From: Cephalotus follicularis
Taxonomy: Eukaryota > Streptophyta > Magnoliopsida > Oxalidales > Cephalotaceae
DNA length: 64,000 bases
Direction of reading: 5' to 3'
Assembly (NCBI GenBank): GCA_001972305.1
Contig: BDDD01005779.1
Location: 1-64,000 of the forward strand
Below, piece by piece: positions 46,801-57,910 of the stretch. The position numbers were made by a program, and so were the translations under genes. The first letter of the stretch is position 1. Each line of letters opens with the position of its first letter. A model generated the notes under the pieces. That model searched no databases, was not told the DNA's origin, and worked only from the letters and a program-made list of their open reading frames with translations.

Positions 46801-46859
46801 ATCTTAGTACGATGGGCTTGAAAAATAGGTATTCGGGGCTTGAGCACCAAGTGGGTGAT

Positions 46860-47117
46860 TGTTAGAGTGAGGGTGACCCAAAAGCCACTAGGTGGTTGTT
46901 TGAACATGTGAACTCTGCTCGTGATATATATACAGTCGTATTCCATTATGTTACATTGTGCAACTTTATGTTTAACGACAATATGTATGTGTATCATCTT
47001 ATAATTGAAGTTGTTTTTTGAACTGCTTACACATATGGTGCCCGGTCTCATAAGGGTTGGATGTCGGGCCTGGGGGCTATGGGAATGACTTCCTTATTCC
47101 CTTTGACTAAATGGTAC
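46860..47117 (+). repeat. 3' LTR of the Copia element (start only)
   Basis: TGTTAGAGTGAGGGTGACCC follows the AAGTGGGTGAT purine-rich tract. A TATATATAC box lies near 46925. It is interrupted at 47118 by the LTR of the next element. Confidence 0.7.
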
Positions 47118-47566
47118 TATCACACCCCGTTTTCCATTACCATTGATTAAACATGGTTATTAGTTAATCCAATATTTATTAAAATCCAATAAAATTTAAA
47201 ACTTTAGCGGAAGCAATCAACAATACTGGATTAAATAAAAGTATTCGCAAGCAGCCCATACTAGATGCTTACTTAGTACAGTACGAGTTATACATTACAT
47301 ATAAAAAATGTAATTATTACGTAACAAAGTATGACTTATTACATTATTCAATATTCGATAACATTAAAACTTTAACAACCTTGAAATAAGAAGCCTCCAA
47401 GTGTAGCTTCAGCAGCTCGTGAAACCCTTCACTTCAATCTGTAATTGCAGGGGTTAGCCGTTGTCCTCACTTGGCTAAGTAGGAAATAGGCATGACAATG
47501 AACATATGAATGTAATCATCCATGACAATTATATCTGAATAAGAACAATAGCAATATAAACAATAA
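47118..47566 (-). repeat. Outer part of the 3' LTR of the second chromovirus
   Basis: On the minus strand it ends GGAAAACGGGGTGTGATA and contains the CTTAGCCAAGTGAGGACAAC block (47462-47485) and the AGCAGCCCATAC block, in the same order and spacing as the last 400 bp of the solo LTR at 21366-23955. Confidence 0.8.
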
Positions 47567-48608
47567 TGTAAATAGATAGAGTTAGAGAGATTTGCAAACA
47601 CTAGTTTAGAGTGGTTCGGCCACACTCTTGCCTCCGTCCACTTTTCCCAAGGATCTCCTTGAGTTTCCACTAGTTCTCCGAACACAATTACGGGTGCTAT
47701 TCGGTACACCTTTGTGATTGACCTCAATCACTTACAATTCTCTTTGGGTTCACTCCCCAATTACACTAGGGTTCACTCCCCTATTACAATCAAAGTATAA
47801 ATAGTGGTGTTTTGATCTAAACCTCTCACAAGGTTGGATTTTACAAGATAGGATTGCTCAAAACAGTGAGAACAAGAAATAGCTTAAAATGTAAAAATGA
47901 AAGCCTTTGAGTGATCTTTCGATTTTAATCCTCTTTGAATGTTTGCTTTGAATGATGTTTGTATATATGTTTTGCTTGTGTTGTTCTCCCTTTCATTCTT
48001 CAAAACATTCGTCCATTTATAGCTTCTTGTCTCATAGATCCGTTGGGAAAGCATTAGCATGAATTCCTTAATGGAATGTCCACTAAACCTCTGTCAGAAA
48101 CTGTTCCAGCCGACTAAAGCGTCGACTGTCACGCTTAAAGCGTCGACGGTCATGTGACCATTGGGGATTTCATATTTGAATTCTCAGCTCAAAGCGAAGG
48201 CGTTCAAAGTTGGGGTCGACCGGCACCTCAAAGCGCTAACGCTTAGTCTCGGGCGTCGACGCTTAAGCCCCTTTTAATTCTAGTTGTGTCCACTGGTTTA
48301 GACGGCAGGCACTTTGCACTATCGGCAGACGCTTAGTACCTCAAAGGGTAGACGCTTGAATCTAGGCGTCGACGGTTTGAGTGTTTCTTCAACTTCTCCA
48401 AACGCTTCACCGGTAGACGCTTAGGCTCTTGTCTCGACTGCCTGTTAAAGCGCTGATGCTTTAAGTTTGGGCATCGACGGTCTGGGCTGTGTTCTGCATA
48501 ATTCTTGTTCTGTTTTTCTCATTTTATGGCTATGTTGCACATCAAGAAACTTTGTCAAATACAAATATGTTATCATCAAAACTTAGGATTGAGACATAAA
48601 TGTCAACA
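47567..48608 (-). repeat. 3' LTR of the SIRE-type element
   Basis: Starts TGTTGACATTTATGTC on the minus strand at 48608, directly after a purine tract, and ends CTATTTACA at 47567. The fragment 54036-54545 is nearly identical to 48097-48606. It contains a dense GTCGAC-type cluster. Confidence 0.8.
48111..48485. repeat. GCGTCGACGC palindrome cluster in the SIRE 3' LTR
   Basis: About a dozen units such as AAGCGTCGACTG, AAAGCGTCGACGG, GGGCGTCGACGCTTAAG and AAAGCGCTGATGCTTTAA. They lie 123-497 bp from the LTR start on the minus strand, spaced 20-40 bp. Confidence 0.8.
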
Positions 48609-48910
48609 ATCTCCCCCTTTTTGATGATGACAAAATTTGTTTCACTTTAAGCATAATAAATGTTAAGTTAAAAACATTAACACATAAAGAGTACAAATGT
48701 AAAAGTTTGAGAACATGTTAAGAGCTCAAAGGCAATAGCTCCCCCTGAGTTTCTTACCTCCCCCTTAGTCATATAAGGGATATTTTACTTTGTCATTAAA
48801 TCAATAATGCATTATTATGCTATATCACAATTTTTCTTCCCAAACTCTATCAATTTCTCTATTTCTCCCCCAAACTTACAATATTCTCCCCCTTTTTGTT
48901 ATCATCTCAA
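48609..48910 (-). other. Series of polypurine tracts upstream of the SIRE 3' LTR
   Basis: Minus-strand runs such as AAAAAGGGGGAGATTG (next to the LTR), CAGGGGGAGC, AAGGGGGAGG, TTGGGGGAGA and AAAGGGGGAGAAT recur within 300 bp. Multiple or extended polypurine tracts are a known feature of SIRE-lineage elements. Confidence 0.7.
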
Positions 48911-49552
48911 AAGGGAGTAAAAAACTATATCCATAACTTATAAATAATATCATTTGAGCATATATTCTATGCTCCAATATTAGCTTTTTAACACACATGA
49001 TATTACCATTGTGAACAAGTTATTAAACCATTTTACACATTGAGTTTAAACCCAATCTTGTAAACATCCTGCAAATAAACATGCTGTAAAAACATTGAAA
49101 TGGTAAACATGGCAAACATGGTAACCATTGTTACTTCCCATCACAAAATGGAAAACATGCATCCATGAAACTTGCATAGACAACAATAGAACTAAAACAC
49201 AAACACATATATTCTGCACATTCATATCATATATCAAACTGCAGAATTCAAGTACAACACATTAAAACAAACCACATTGCATTAACATATGTCTTTACTC
49301 ATTGAATATAACAAAGTCATTTCCCATTACACAAGAGAATGTGTTACAAACTGAAATCAAATTGTTCAAGCTAAGATTACAAACCACAAGACCATAGCAA
49401 AGACAACAGAAAATGCAAATGAGACATGAGATGAAAAAAGCTCATTCATCCATATGAGTGCCCTCATCACCACCTCCGACCTCTCCCTCCATATCGTCGG
49501 TTGCAGCATCGTCCGGGGGATCGTCGTCGTGGCTAGAGGATGAAGAGATGAG
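48911..49552. other. Spacer between the env-position ORF and the polypurine tracts
   Basis: AT-rich. A minus-strand ORF at 49366-49584 overlaps the end of the larger ORF and ends in a hydrophobic stretch, but it shows no other support. Nothing else is recognised. Confidence 0.5.
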
Positions 49553-50702
49553 TCATCCATACAAGATAATGCCGGTGTCAGCAAACCTTTTGGAAAGTCT
49601 CTTCTGACGACTCCTCACGCACTGCATACTAGTCTTCATCTCCGCAATATTTTGCTGCATGCCTTTGATAGCGTCAAACATCTCATCTAGCCTATTTCTT
49701 GGAAGATGGACATCTGGGATTGGTTGAGCTTGTGGTTCGATATGTAGAGTTATATTCTCAGCTTCTTCCCCTACCTCGGCTTCTCCCTCCTCTTCCACAA
49801 CTCCATTGGAGTCCTCGTCTCTCGGAATCCAAGCACCGGTCCTCTTGTGCTTTTTGAACCCCATTCTTCTAAGGGTTCTTTTTCCTAGCTTGTCTGCACT
49901 TTGGAGATCATGGTGCACTTCTCCAGTAAGGTCGATATGGAAATATTGGAGAATTTTTGTGATTATATTACTATAACCTAATCTCGCATTCTCCCGATCA
50001 TGAATTGAATGCATATGACAGAGCATCAAGGAGAGAACATTTATTTGTCGCCCGGTGATCAAATGGTACATCGTGTAGGCTTCCATGTGGGTCACCTCAT
50101 CGAACCCACCGGCCTTAGGGATAATGTGCGTACATATCGCACGGTGTAGGAATCTATAATCTAAGGGTAGGTTCCTAGTATACATTCGCTGAATAGGATC
50201 AGTGTTTTCACCAAATAGCACACGCACGCAGTCTTGTTGATCAAAATCGGGACTAGCTACCCAAGACCGCTGGTTCCAACCCCTAGCACCAAGGTTCGAA
50301 ACATTCAAGATAGTGTTTAGATTGTCTAGGTCCAAATCAATAGACTTATTTTTAACCATATTGGTTAAACTATCCATTGAGCTACCTCGAATATGCACAT
50401 AGAACTCTTTCATGAGTTCGGGATAACTAGGCAGATTAAGAGAGAAAAACGGTTCTAAACCTTGAAACCTAATCCACTCAACAATGGGAAAACCTTCCCT
50501 AGTGCAAAAATTAAAGTCTAACACTTTACCTACAAGGATTTTCCTATTGAAGTAAGCCTCTGAATACCTAGGTTTAGAAGGAATCACCTCAGGAGCTGTG
50601 GATGGAGCAGCTTGAGCAGCTTTCCCTATCCCCTTTTGCCCAGCAGATTTTTTCTTGCCCTTTGACCCTTGTCCTTATTCAAGATTCTTGGTTCTAGTCA
50701 TG
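49553..50702 (-). pseudogene. SIRE third ORF (env-position, plant retroelement-specific protein)
   Basis: The reading begins with a basic MTRTKNLE / KGKKKSAGQKGIGKAAQ segment. It continues through a globular part with RYSEAYFNRKILVGKVLDF, VHIRGSSMDSLTNMVKNK, LDYRFLHRAICTHIIPKAGG and LSLMLCHMHSIHDRENARLG, and ends with an acidic region and a coiled-coil-like NRLDEMFDAIKGMQQNIAEM. I recognise this as the family often annotated as putative plant transposon protein, common downstream of pol in legume and other eudicot retroelements. Position and orientation match the env-like ORF of SIRE elements. No signal peptide is evident, so an envelope role is doubtful; its function is not known. The ORF has an early break. 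Confidence 0.7.
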
Positions 50703-51078
50703 GTTGATGTTGTATGAAGGTCTAGCTTTGATTTCCGAGAGAAAAGCGCCAAGAAATCGCTGGAGAAGAGTGTATTTTGAAGTTAGGGTTTTGATATTTC
50801 TGTAAAAATGTGTGGCAGACGGCGCTTACTAACTTAAAACCCGCTTAAAGCATCGACGGAATTGGTTTAAGCATCGGCGCTTAGAACAATTTCCCCAAAT
50901 TCGAACCCTAATTTTGCTTTAAAGCGCTGACGCTTTAAAAGCAACGGTCGGCGCTTTGCTCTGTTTTTCTGCAGATTTGCCATTTATGCGCGAGAACGAA
51001 TGCAAATGATGCAAACATGAAAAAATAAGCATTTTGAACAATCGTACATATTCACACCAATCATATAAACATGTTAAA
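50703..51078 (-). other. SIRE spacer between pol and third ORF, with GTCGAC-type motifs
   Basis: Non-coding. At 50845-50960 it contains AAGCATCGACGG, AAGCATCGGCGCTTAG, AAAGCGCTGACGCTTTAAA and GGTCGGCGCTTTG, the same type of units as in the LTR but in the interior, just upstream of the third ORF on the minus strand. Confidence 0.65.
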
Positions 51079-53830
51079 TCACTCAATTTCACACAAACCT
51101 AATTCCAATCTAAATTTCGAGAAGGTTTGTTCATCAAACGGTCTTGTAAAAATATCCGCGACTTGTTCTTCGGTCTGGACGAAAACTAATTCTATATCAC
51201 CTTTTTGAATGTGGTCTTTGATGAAGTGATATCTAATATCTATGTGCTTAGTTCTAGAGTGATGAATGGGATTTTTCCCTAAGCATATAGCACTAGTGTT
51301 ATCACACCTAATTGGCACTTTTGTAAAGTTAAAACCATAATCAAGAAGTTGTTGCTTCATCCACATGACTTGTGCGCAACAACTGGCTGCGACAATATAT
51401 TCGGCTTCGGTAGTCGAAAGAGCTACCGAATTTTGTTTCTTGCTAAACCAAGAAATGAGCATATTGCCTAAGAATTGACATGTGCCACTTGTGCTCTTTC
51501 TATCTACCTTATATCCTCCGAAATCGACATCGGAGTAAGTATGTAGGTCAAATGATGATTTCCTAGGATACCATAATCCTAAGGATGGTGTATATGCTAA
51601 ATATTTAAAAATGCATTTTACAGCATGCAAATGTGATTCTTTGGGACAAGCCTAAAATCTAGCACACAAGCATACACTAAACAAGATATCCGGCCTACTT
51701 GCAGTTAAATAAAGCAACGATCCAATCATACTTCTATATAATTTTTGATCGATTGACTTACCTTGCTCATCCTTGTCAAGCTTTGTTGTTGTGCTCATGG
51801 GTGTCTTGCTCTTTTTAGCATTCTCCATCCCAAATCTCTTAAGTAAGTCCTTGACATACTTTGATTGATTGATGAAGATACCTTCCTCCAATTGTTTGAC
51901 TTGAATCATCAAAGTCAATTCCCTCTTCTTGGGAATAACCCTTAGCAACCAACCTAGCTTTGTTTCTAATAACAATACCTTGGTCATCTACTTTGTTCCT
52001 ATAAACCCATTTTTTACCTATTATGTTTTGGTTACTAGGTCTAGGTACTAAGTTCCATACTTTACTCCTCTCAAATTGATTCAATTCCTCTTGCATGACA
52101 TTGATCCAATTTTCATCCTTTTCGGCCTCATTTATATTTTTAGGCTCGATTTATGATAGAAATGCAATATAATTATGATTAATGCTAGATCCAGTAAAAA
52201 CACCAAACCTAGGGTCACCTATAATGGCTTCATGCGGATGTCCTCTCACCACCTTTAAGGTTTGGTCATGAAGAGCCTCTTGATAGTCTTCTTGAGGGGT
52301 CTCTCCTTCGGTGGACTCATCCCTTTTTGCTTCATCTAGATTAATCTTGCTAACACCATTTTCAATGAAATCTACACAATCATCAACATTAACTTCTTTT
52401 GGAAGTTTAGGGTTAGATTCATCAAAAATAACATGCTTGGATTCTTCAACAAGTAAGGTTCTTTTGTTAAAACACCTATAAGCCGTACTAGTGGAAGAAT
52501 AACCAAGAAATATGCTTTCGTCTACTTTGGAGTTGAATTTTCCAAGATGCTCTTTTCCATTATTGTGGATAAAGCACTTGCATCCGAAGGTATGAAAATA
52601 ACTAATATTAGGCTTTCTCCCCCTCCATAACTCATATGGAGTCTTTTTGAGAATAGGCCTAATTGATATACGATTAAGGATATAACATGAAGTATTTATT
52701 GCTTCAGCCCAAAAATATTTTGGTAAATTATTTTCATTCAAAAGTGTTCTTCACATTTCTTGTAGAGTTCTATTTTTCCTCTCAACAACCCCATTTTGTT
52801 GAGGTGTTCTAGGAGTGGAGAACTCATGTGTAAAACCATTTTCATTAAAAAGTTTTCAAACAAATGATTTTCAAACTCTTTTCCATGATCACTTCTAATT
52901 TTAGAAATTGAAGTGTCTTTTTCATTTTGAACGATTTTGCAAAAGTTTGAAAATTCTTTAAAAGATTCACTTTTGTGGGCTAAGAAAATAGTCCATGTAT
53001 ATCTAGAGAAATCGTCAACAATGACCATGGCATCAGATTTTCCTCCTAGGCTTCTAACATCTATTGGTCCAAACAAGTCTATATGTAAAAGTTGTAAAGG
53101 CCTAGTTGTGGATACAATGTTCTTGCTTTGAAAAGATGCTCTAGTTTGTTTTCCATATTGGCATGTATCACAAACTCTATCATTTTCAAAGCTAATCTTA
53201 GGATGTCCTTTAACTAGTTCATGTTTCAAAAGCTTTGAAATGGTTGTCATACCTACATGACCTAGTCTTCTATGCCATAGCCAACTATCATCATTCATGG
53301 AAACTAAGCATTTAATATTAACTAAGTCATCTATGTCTACTACATATACATTTCCATGTCTATGTCCAATAAACTTTACTTGACCATTATTTACATCTAT
53401 GGCTTTGCATAAGTCCTTTTCAAATATGACTCTACAATCCTTGTCACATAATTGACTTATGCTCAATAGATTGTGCTTAAGTCATCCAACAAATAACACA
53501 TTATGAATAGAAGTTCTGAGATTACCTATGGAACCAACACCTTCGATTTTTCCTTTTGCATTGTCTCCGAAAGTTACTTCTTCTCCTTCCTTTGATTCAT
53601 ACTTGACGAAGAGACTCTTGTCGCCCATCATATGCTTGTAGCATCCACTATCCAAGTACCATTGTGTTTTCTTGGATAATGCCTTCAAGCACACCTACAA
53701 ATATAAATTTCAATTTTTTGTTTGAGGTACCCAACAAATCTTGGGTCCTTTAGGGTTAGTCAAAATGGTTCCTTTGGGAACCCAACTTCTTTTTGTTCTA
53801 GATAAGTTCAAGTCATTCAATGCCTCCGTT
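51079..53830 (-). pseudogene. SIRE-type Copia pol remnant (protease, integrase, RT, RNase H)
   Basis: From the 5' side: protease-like WYLDSGCYKHMMGDKSLF (53650), GAG-pre-integrase WLWHRRLGHVGMTTISKLLK (about 53280), integrase zinc and core CDTCQYGKQTRASF and MVIVDDFSRYTWTIFLAHKS (about 53030), integrase C-part MNENNLPKYFWAEAINTSCY (52741), RT start KVWNLVPRPSNQNIIGKKWV (about 52060), and RNase H DVDFGGYKVDRKSTSGTCQF with VALSTTEAEYIVAASC (about 51400-51540), ending HYHFIKDH-like and VADIFTRP sequence. The order is that of Copia. Much of the RT core is not represented and the region is broken in several places. Confidence 0.8.
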
Positions 53831-54035
53831 TTATGGGCGATTAACTTTTATGACCTGTATTTGGGTAGCGTGCGGTATGGGACGCACGTTACGTGTTGAC
53901 AACTTATGTTCTTTTATGCTTCCGCAACTGTTATGCTTGGAAAAGTTTTAAATTTCACGGTTTTGCATGAGCTGTATTATTTGTTAATTGCCTTTACCGC
54001 TTTAATGCTGCGTTTATTGTAAACGGGGTGTGACA
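53826..54035 (+). mobile_element. LTR 3'-end fragment of the TGTAAC...GGTGTGACA family inside the SIRE element
   Basis: About 210 bp matching the end of the solo LTR at 11039-12949 and the remnant at 4589-4891 (GTGCGGTATGGGACGCACG, GCTTCCGC, AAACGGGGTGTGACA). It abuts SIRE LTR sequence exactly at its CA end, so it marks a former insertion in the SIRE 5' LTR followed by loss of the intervening DNA. Confidence 0.75.
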
Positions 54036-54545
54036 GAAACTGTTCCAGTCGACTAAAGCGTCGACTGTCACGCTTAAAGCGTCGACGGTCATGAGACCAT
54101 TGGGGATTTCATATTTGAATTCTCAGCTCAAAGCACAGGCGTTCAAAGTTGGGGTCGACCGGCACCTCAAAACGCTGACGCTTAGTCTCGGGCGTCGACG
54201 CTTAAGCCCCTTTTAATTCTAGTTGTGTCCACTGGTTTAGACGGCAGGCGCTTTGCACTATCGGCAGACGCTTAGTACCTCAAAGCGCAGACGCTTGAAT
54301 CTAGGCGTCGACGGTTTGCGTGTTTCTTCAACTTCTCCAAACGCTTCACCGGTAGACGCTTAGGCTCTTGTCTCGACTGCCTGTTAAAGCGCTGACGCTT
54401 TAAGTTTGGGCGTCAACGGTCTGGGCTGTGTTTTGCATAATTCTTGTTCTGTTTTTCTCATTTTATGGCTTTCTTGCACATCAAGAAACTTTGTCAAATA
54501 CAAATATGTTATCATCAAAACTTAGGATTGAGACATAAATGTCAA
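54036..54545 (-). repeat. 5' LTR fragment of the SIRE-type element
   Basis: Nearly identical to 48097-48606, including the GCGTCGACGC cluster (54048-54425), with only scattered differences. The high similarity shows that the SIRE insertion is fairly young. Confidence 0.85.
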
Positions 54546-55317
54546 AAATATCATTAAACAGTAAGTACATATATAAATGAATATATATATAAGCAACCAT
54601 GCCGAATGGCTACAATCAATCACTTTATCATGAATACCGCGCAAGGGTACAATCAATCACTTCACTGGGTGGGTGTCATCTAGTGCTACCTCCTAGCTCA
54701 ACAGATACACCACCTGACTACCACCATGCACTTCGATGTGATAGACTAGGTAAACACTTATTGCCGGCACTTGGTGGGCAATTTAACACTCACTGTCTGC
54801 AATGCAGATAAGTTTGGTGAATAAGCTAGAGCCAACTCCTGGCACATCCGCTCACCGCCGTAGTCAGTGATACACTCCATTCACTCAACCATCAGCATCA
54901 AATCAAACACAATCAATCACTGAAATGACATATATATAATATGTCAAATAACACTCGTTTTCTTTTGAGAAAATGGTAAAACACTTGATAAGATCTCATT
55001 TGGGAAAACAATAAAACACTTCACCAACTGTACCTCACTTGGAGGGAACAACAAAACACTTCACTAAGTTCCTTTTTGAGGAAACAAAACAATACACTTA
55101 GTTTTCTTTTAAAAGCAATAATAGAAAACCTTGGACTATGCATATAGCATCAATAAGTAAATCACTTAAAATCACTTGATAGATATATAATATCTATAAC
55201 AATATATCAGTTTCAATAATGTGCAATCACTCAATCATTACAATCATTGGATGATTCAAGGAATCATACCAGCAAAATGCAAACAACCATATGCTCATAA
55301 TGTAAAACAGTCACTAT

Positions 55318-55725
55318 TGGCGTCGACGTGTATCTTAGGCGTCAATGTGTACTTATTCGTCAACGTATATCTTAGGCGTTAACGTCATTTATGCGTCAAT
55401 ATTCAACCATGGGCGGTAACGCATTAAGAAAGGACCTTAGACGTCAATGTTCGATATTGGCGTCGATGTGTTAAGGTAGGAACCTTAGGTGTCAACGTCG
55501 TCCTTTTAGGCGTTGATGTCCTGGAAACCAGCAGGTTTACGCATCAACGTCATCCTTTAGGCGTCAACGTAATTCATCCTAATAGTATGAAACATCTACT
55601 ATTTCCATTAAGGTGTTAACGTCATTCACTTAGGCGTTGATGTAATTCATCCTACAATATGAAACATCGACTGTTTCCGGTTATGGCGTTAACGTCAATA
55701 ACTTAGGCGTCGATGTAAATCAAAC
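55318..55725. repeat. GTCGAC/GTTAAC-type cluster, downstream set
   Basis: Many units of the form TTAGGCGTCAACGTCAT, TTAGGCGTTGATGT and GGCGTTAACGTCA recur every 20-40 bp. Here the core is mostly the deaminated form GTCAAC, GTTGAT or GTTAAC, which keeps the dyad partly intact. Confidence 0.7.
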
Positions 55726-56249
55726 GCAGTAAGACATTTAATCAACAATCACTTCAAGCAATCATGTATTCAACACTTAGGATCAACATGCTAGCATTCA
55801 CAATCACCATAACACAATATCCATGCCATATTTTCAAAAACATGTCATAAACCCTACCTCTGATTCCAAGTTAGGAATCGAAAGTCCACTTCTTTAAGCT
55901 TTAACCCGATCCTCGGCTTCTCCAAGCTTCAAGAACTGGTTTGATTGCTCCATGTCTAGGTTCTAATCTCTGGTCTTCAAGCTTCTTCGCATGGCTCAAA
56001 AATGGCGGGACAACATCTCCCTCACACTCTCCTTCTTTCAATGGTGTAGGGTTTGGAGAAGATGGGAGGAGTTTTAATGGAGTCTTCACCTCTCTCTCTA
56101 CTTCATCACGGCATGGCAGATCGATGTGACCTCCATAAATCGACTCTCCCTCACTTTTCGTCAGTGCAGAGCATGGGGAAGTGAGAAATCTCACTCTTTT
56201 TTCCCTCACGAGTCCACTGTCCTTGTTTAAATTACTCTGCCGAGAGTTT

Positions 56250-56460
56250 TGGTGTCAACGTCAATATTGATGTCGACGCGTTGACTTCATGCCTTGCCGT
56301 TAACAAGCTCCATGAACCGCGTTAATGCCTATCCCCCTTCAGTTCATGCAGCAATTGACGTTAACGTCCTCACATGGTGTCAACGCCTTAAGGCAAGGAG
56401 CCTTAAGTGTGTTTCAGTGTTACTTGGTGTCAACGTCAATGCATGGCGTTGACGCACAAG
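56250..56460. repeat. GTCGAC/GTCAAC-type cluster, upstream set
   Basis: GGTGTCAACGTC, GATGTCGACGCG, GACGTTAACGTCC and GGCGTTGACGC, 161-371 bp from the LTR start on the minus strand. Confidence 0.7.
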
Positions 56461-56621
56461 TGCCCTGATTCCTTGCAATTTCCAACACTTAGCTCATTCT
56501 TTCCACAACAACAATAACAATAGCCAAATAAAAGGACACTTAGCAATTAAATCTCAGATCAATATATAATTTTATTCATGGATTATACAATATACATTGA
56601 AACGAAATTGCGGTCATTACA

Positions 56622-56634
56622 TTCCCCCCTCCTT
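56622..56634 (-). other. Polypurine tract of the second chromovirus
   Basis: AAGGAGGGGGGAA on the minus strand, immediately before the LTR start. Confidence 0.8.
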
Positions 56635-56649
56635 ACAGAAAATTCATCC

Positions 56650-57910
56650 CCGAATTTAGCTTTACATTCCAAACAAGTGAGGGAATGTTTCCATCATCTC
56701 AGTTTCACGTTCCTAAGTAGCTTCTTCAGCTCCGTGAAACAGCCATAGAACTTTCACCATAGGAATAGTCTTATTCCTCAATACCTTCTCCATCTTGTCC
56801 AGAATCCTCACTGGCCTTTCTTCATACGAGAGATGGTCACTAACAAAACCAGGATCATAACTCAACACATGAGAAGGATCAGGTATATATTTTCGCAACA
56901 TGGAAACATTAAAGAAATTATGCACATTAGACAAGTTGGGCGGTAGTGCGATGTAGTATGCCACTTCCCCTACTCTCTCCAAGATCTCGTATGGTCTGAT
57001 ATATCGTGGAGCTAACTTCCCCTTATGGCCAAATCTGGATATACCTTTCGATGGCGATATTCTGAGAAAAACATGATCTCCCTTCTCGAATTCCAACTTC
57101 CATCTCCTTCTGTAAGCATAATTCTTCTGCCGACTCTGTGCTACAAGCAACCTTTTCCTGACTATCATGACCTTATCCATAGTTTCTTGGACAATATCCT
57201 GTTCCAACACTTGCCTTTCACCCACTTCATACCAGTATATAGGAGATCGACACTTCCTTCCATACAAGGCCTCATAGGGATCCATCCCAATGCTAGAATG
57301 ATAGCTGTTGTTGCAAGAGAATTCAATGAGTGAAATGTTGTCCTCCCAACTCCCAGTGAAATCAACAATACAAGCCTGTAGTATATCCTCAAGAGTCTGA
57401 ATAGTGCACTCTGACTGTCCATTAGTCTGAGGATGAAATACAGTACTGAAACTCAGAGTTGTTCCCATAGATGCTTGGAACTTGCTCCAAAACCTCGAAG
57501 TAAACCTTGAATCACGGTCATAGACAATACTGACCGGCACTCCATGCAACTTCACTATCTCCCGTATATATAATCGAGCCAACTTCTCGATGGAATAAGT
57601 CATGTTCATCGGAAGAAAGTGAGCAGATTTAGTGAGTCTGTCCATAACAACCCAAACTGCTTCATGTCGATTCTGTGACCTCGGTAAACCCGACACAAAG
57701 TCCATGGTCACATGCTTCTACTTCCACTCAACCACTGGTAGGGACTGTAAAATTCCGGCAGGCTTCTGATGTTCTGCCTTCACTCTCTCACAAGTCAAAC
57801 ACCTTGCCACATATTCAGCGATATCCTTCTTCATTCCACTCCACCAGTAGTTTCTCTTCATGTCGTACCACGTCTTAGAGCTTCTTGGATGGACACTATA
57901 CTATGACTTA
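56650..57910 (-). pseudogene. Integrase and chromodomain part of the second chromovirus
   Basis: The DDE core is at about 57200-57711 (MTMDFVSGLPRSQNRHEAVW, DRDSRFTSRFWSKFQASMG, FHPQTNGQSECTIQTLEDIL). The C-terminal part has NVHNFFNVSMLRKYIPDPSH, and the chromodomain reads RILDKMEKVLRNKTIPMVKV. A zinc-binding part precedes it around 57780-57910. The protein is the same type as in the element at 26492-39195 but more diverged. Broken several times. Confidence 0.85.

Larger units (their letters stand above)
42781..47117 (+). mobile_element. Decayed Ty1/copia element
   Basis: Order on the plus strand is gag, protease, integrase, RT, RNase H (integrase before RT defines Copia), then a 3' LTR from 46860. 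The protein motifs resemble the Tnt1-94-like gag-pol group. The element is broken many times. No 5' LTR was found on the left, where the Tat-type LTR lies; on the right it is interrupted at 47118 by a chromovirus, so the end of its LTR is probably beyond the window. Confidence 0.8.
47567..54545 (-). mobile_element. SIRE/Maximus-type Ty1/copia element with an env-position ORF, minus strand
   Basis: A 3' LTR (47567-48608), several polypurine tracts (48609-48910), a long extra ORF (49553-50702), and pol (51079-53830) are arranged as in SIRE-type Copia elements, which carry an additional ORF after pol. The 5' side is rearranged: a 210-bp LTR 3'-end fragment of another family lies between pol and a partial 5' LTR (54036-54545), and no gag is seen. 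The element sits inside the LTR of the second chromovirus, whose two pieces match consecutive parts of the solo LTR at 21366-23955. Broken in several places. Confidence 0.8.
54546..56621 (-). repeat. Inner part of the 3' LTR of the second chromovirus
   Basis: Starts TGTAATGACCGCAATTTCG at 56621 on the minus strand, after the polypurine tract. The stretch 54550-54850 matches 23220-23545 of the solo LTR at 21366. Together with 47118-47566 it makes about 2.5 kb, close to the 2,590 bp of that solo LTR. Small ORFs at 55901-56209 have no support. Confidence 0.8.

Noticed and set aside
49366-49584. Short minus-strand ORF ending in a hydrophobic segment, a possible transmembrane tail
   Set aside because: It overlaps the end of the third ORF in another frame and has no support beyond hydrophobicity; probably incidental.
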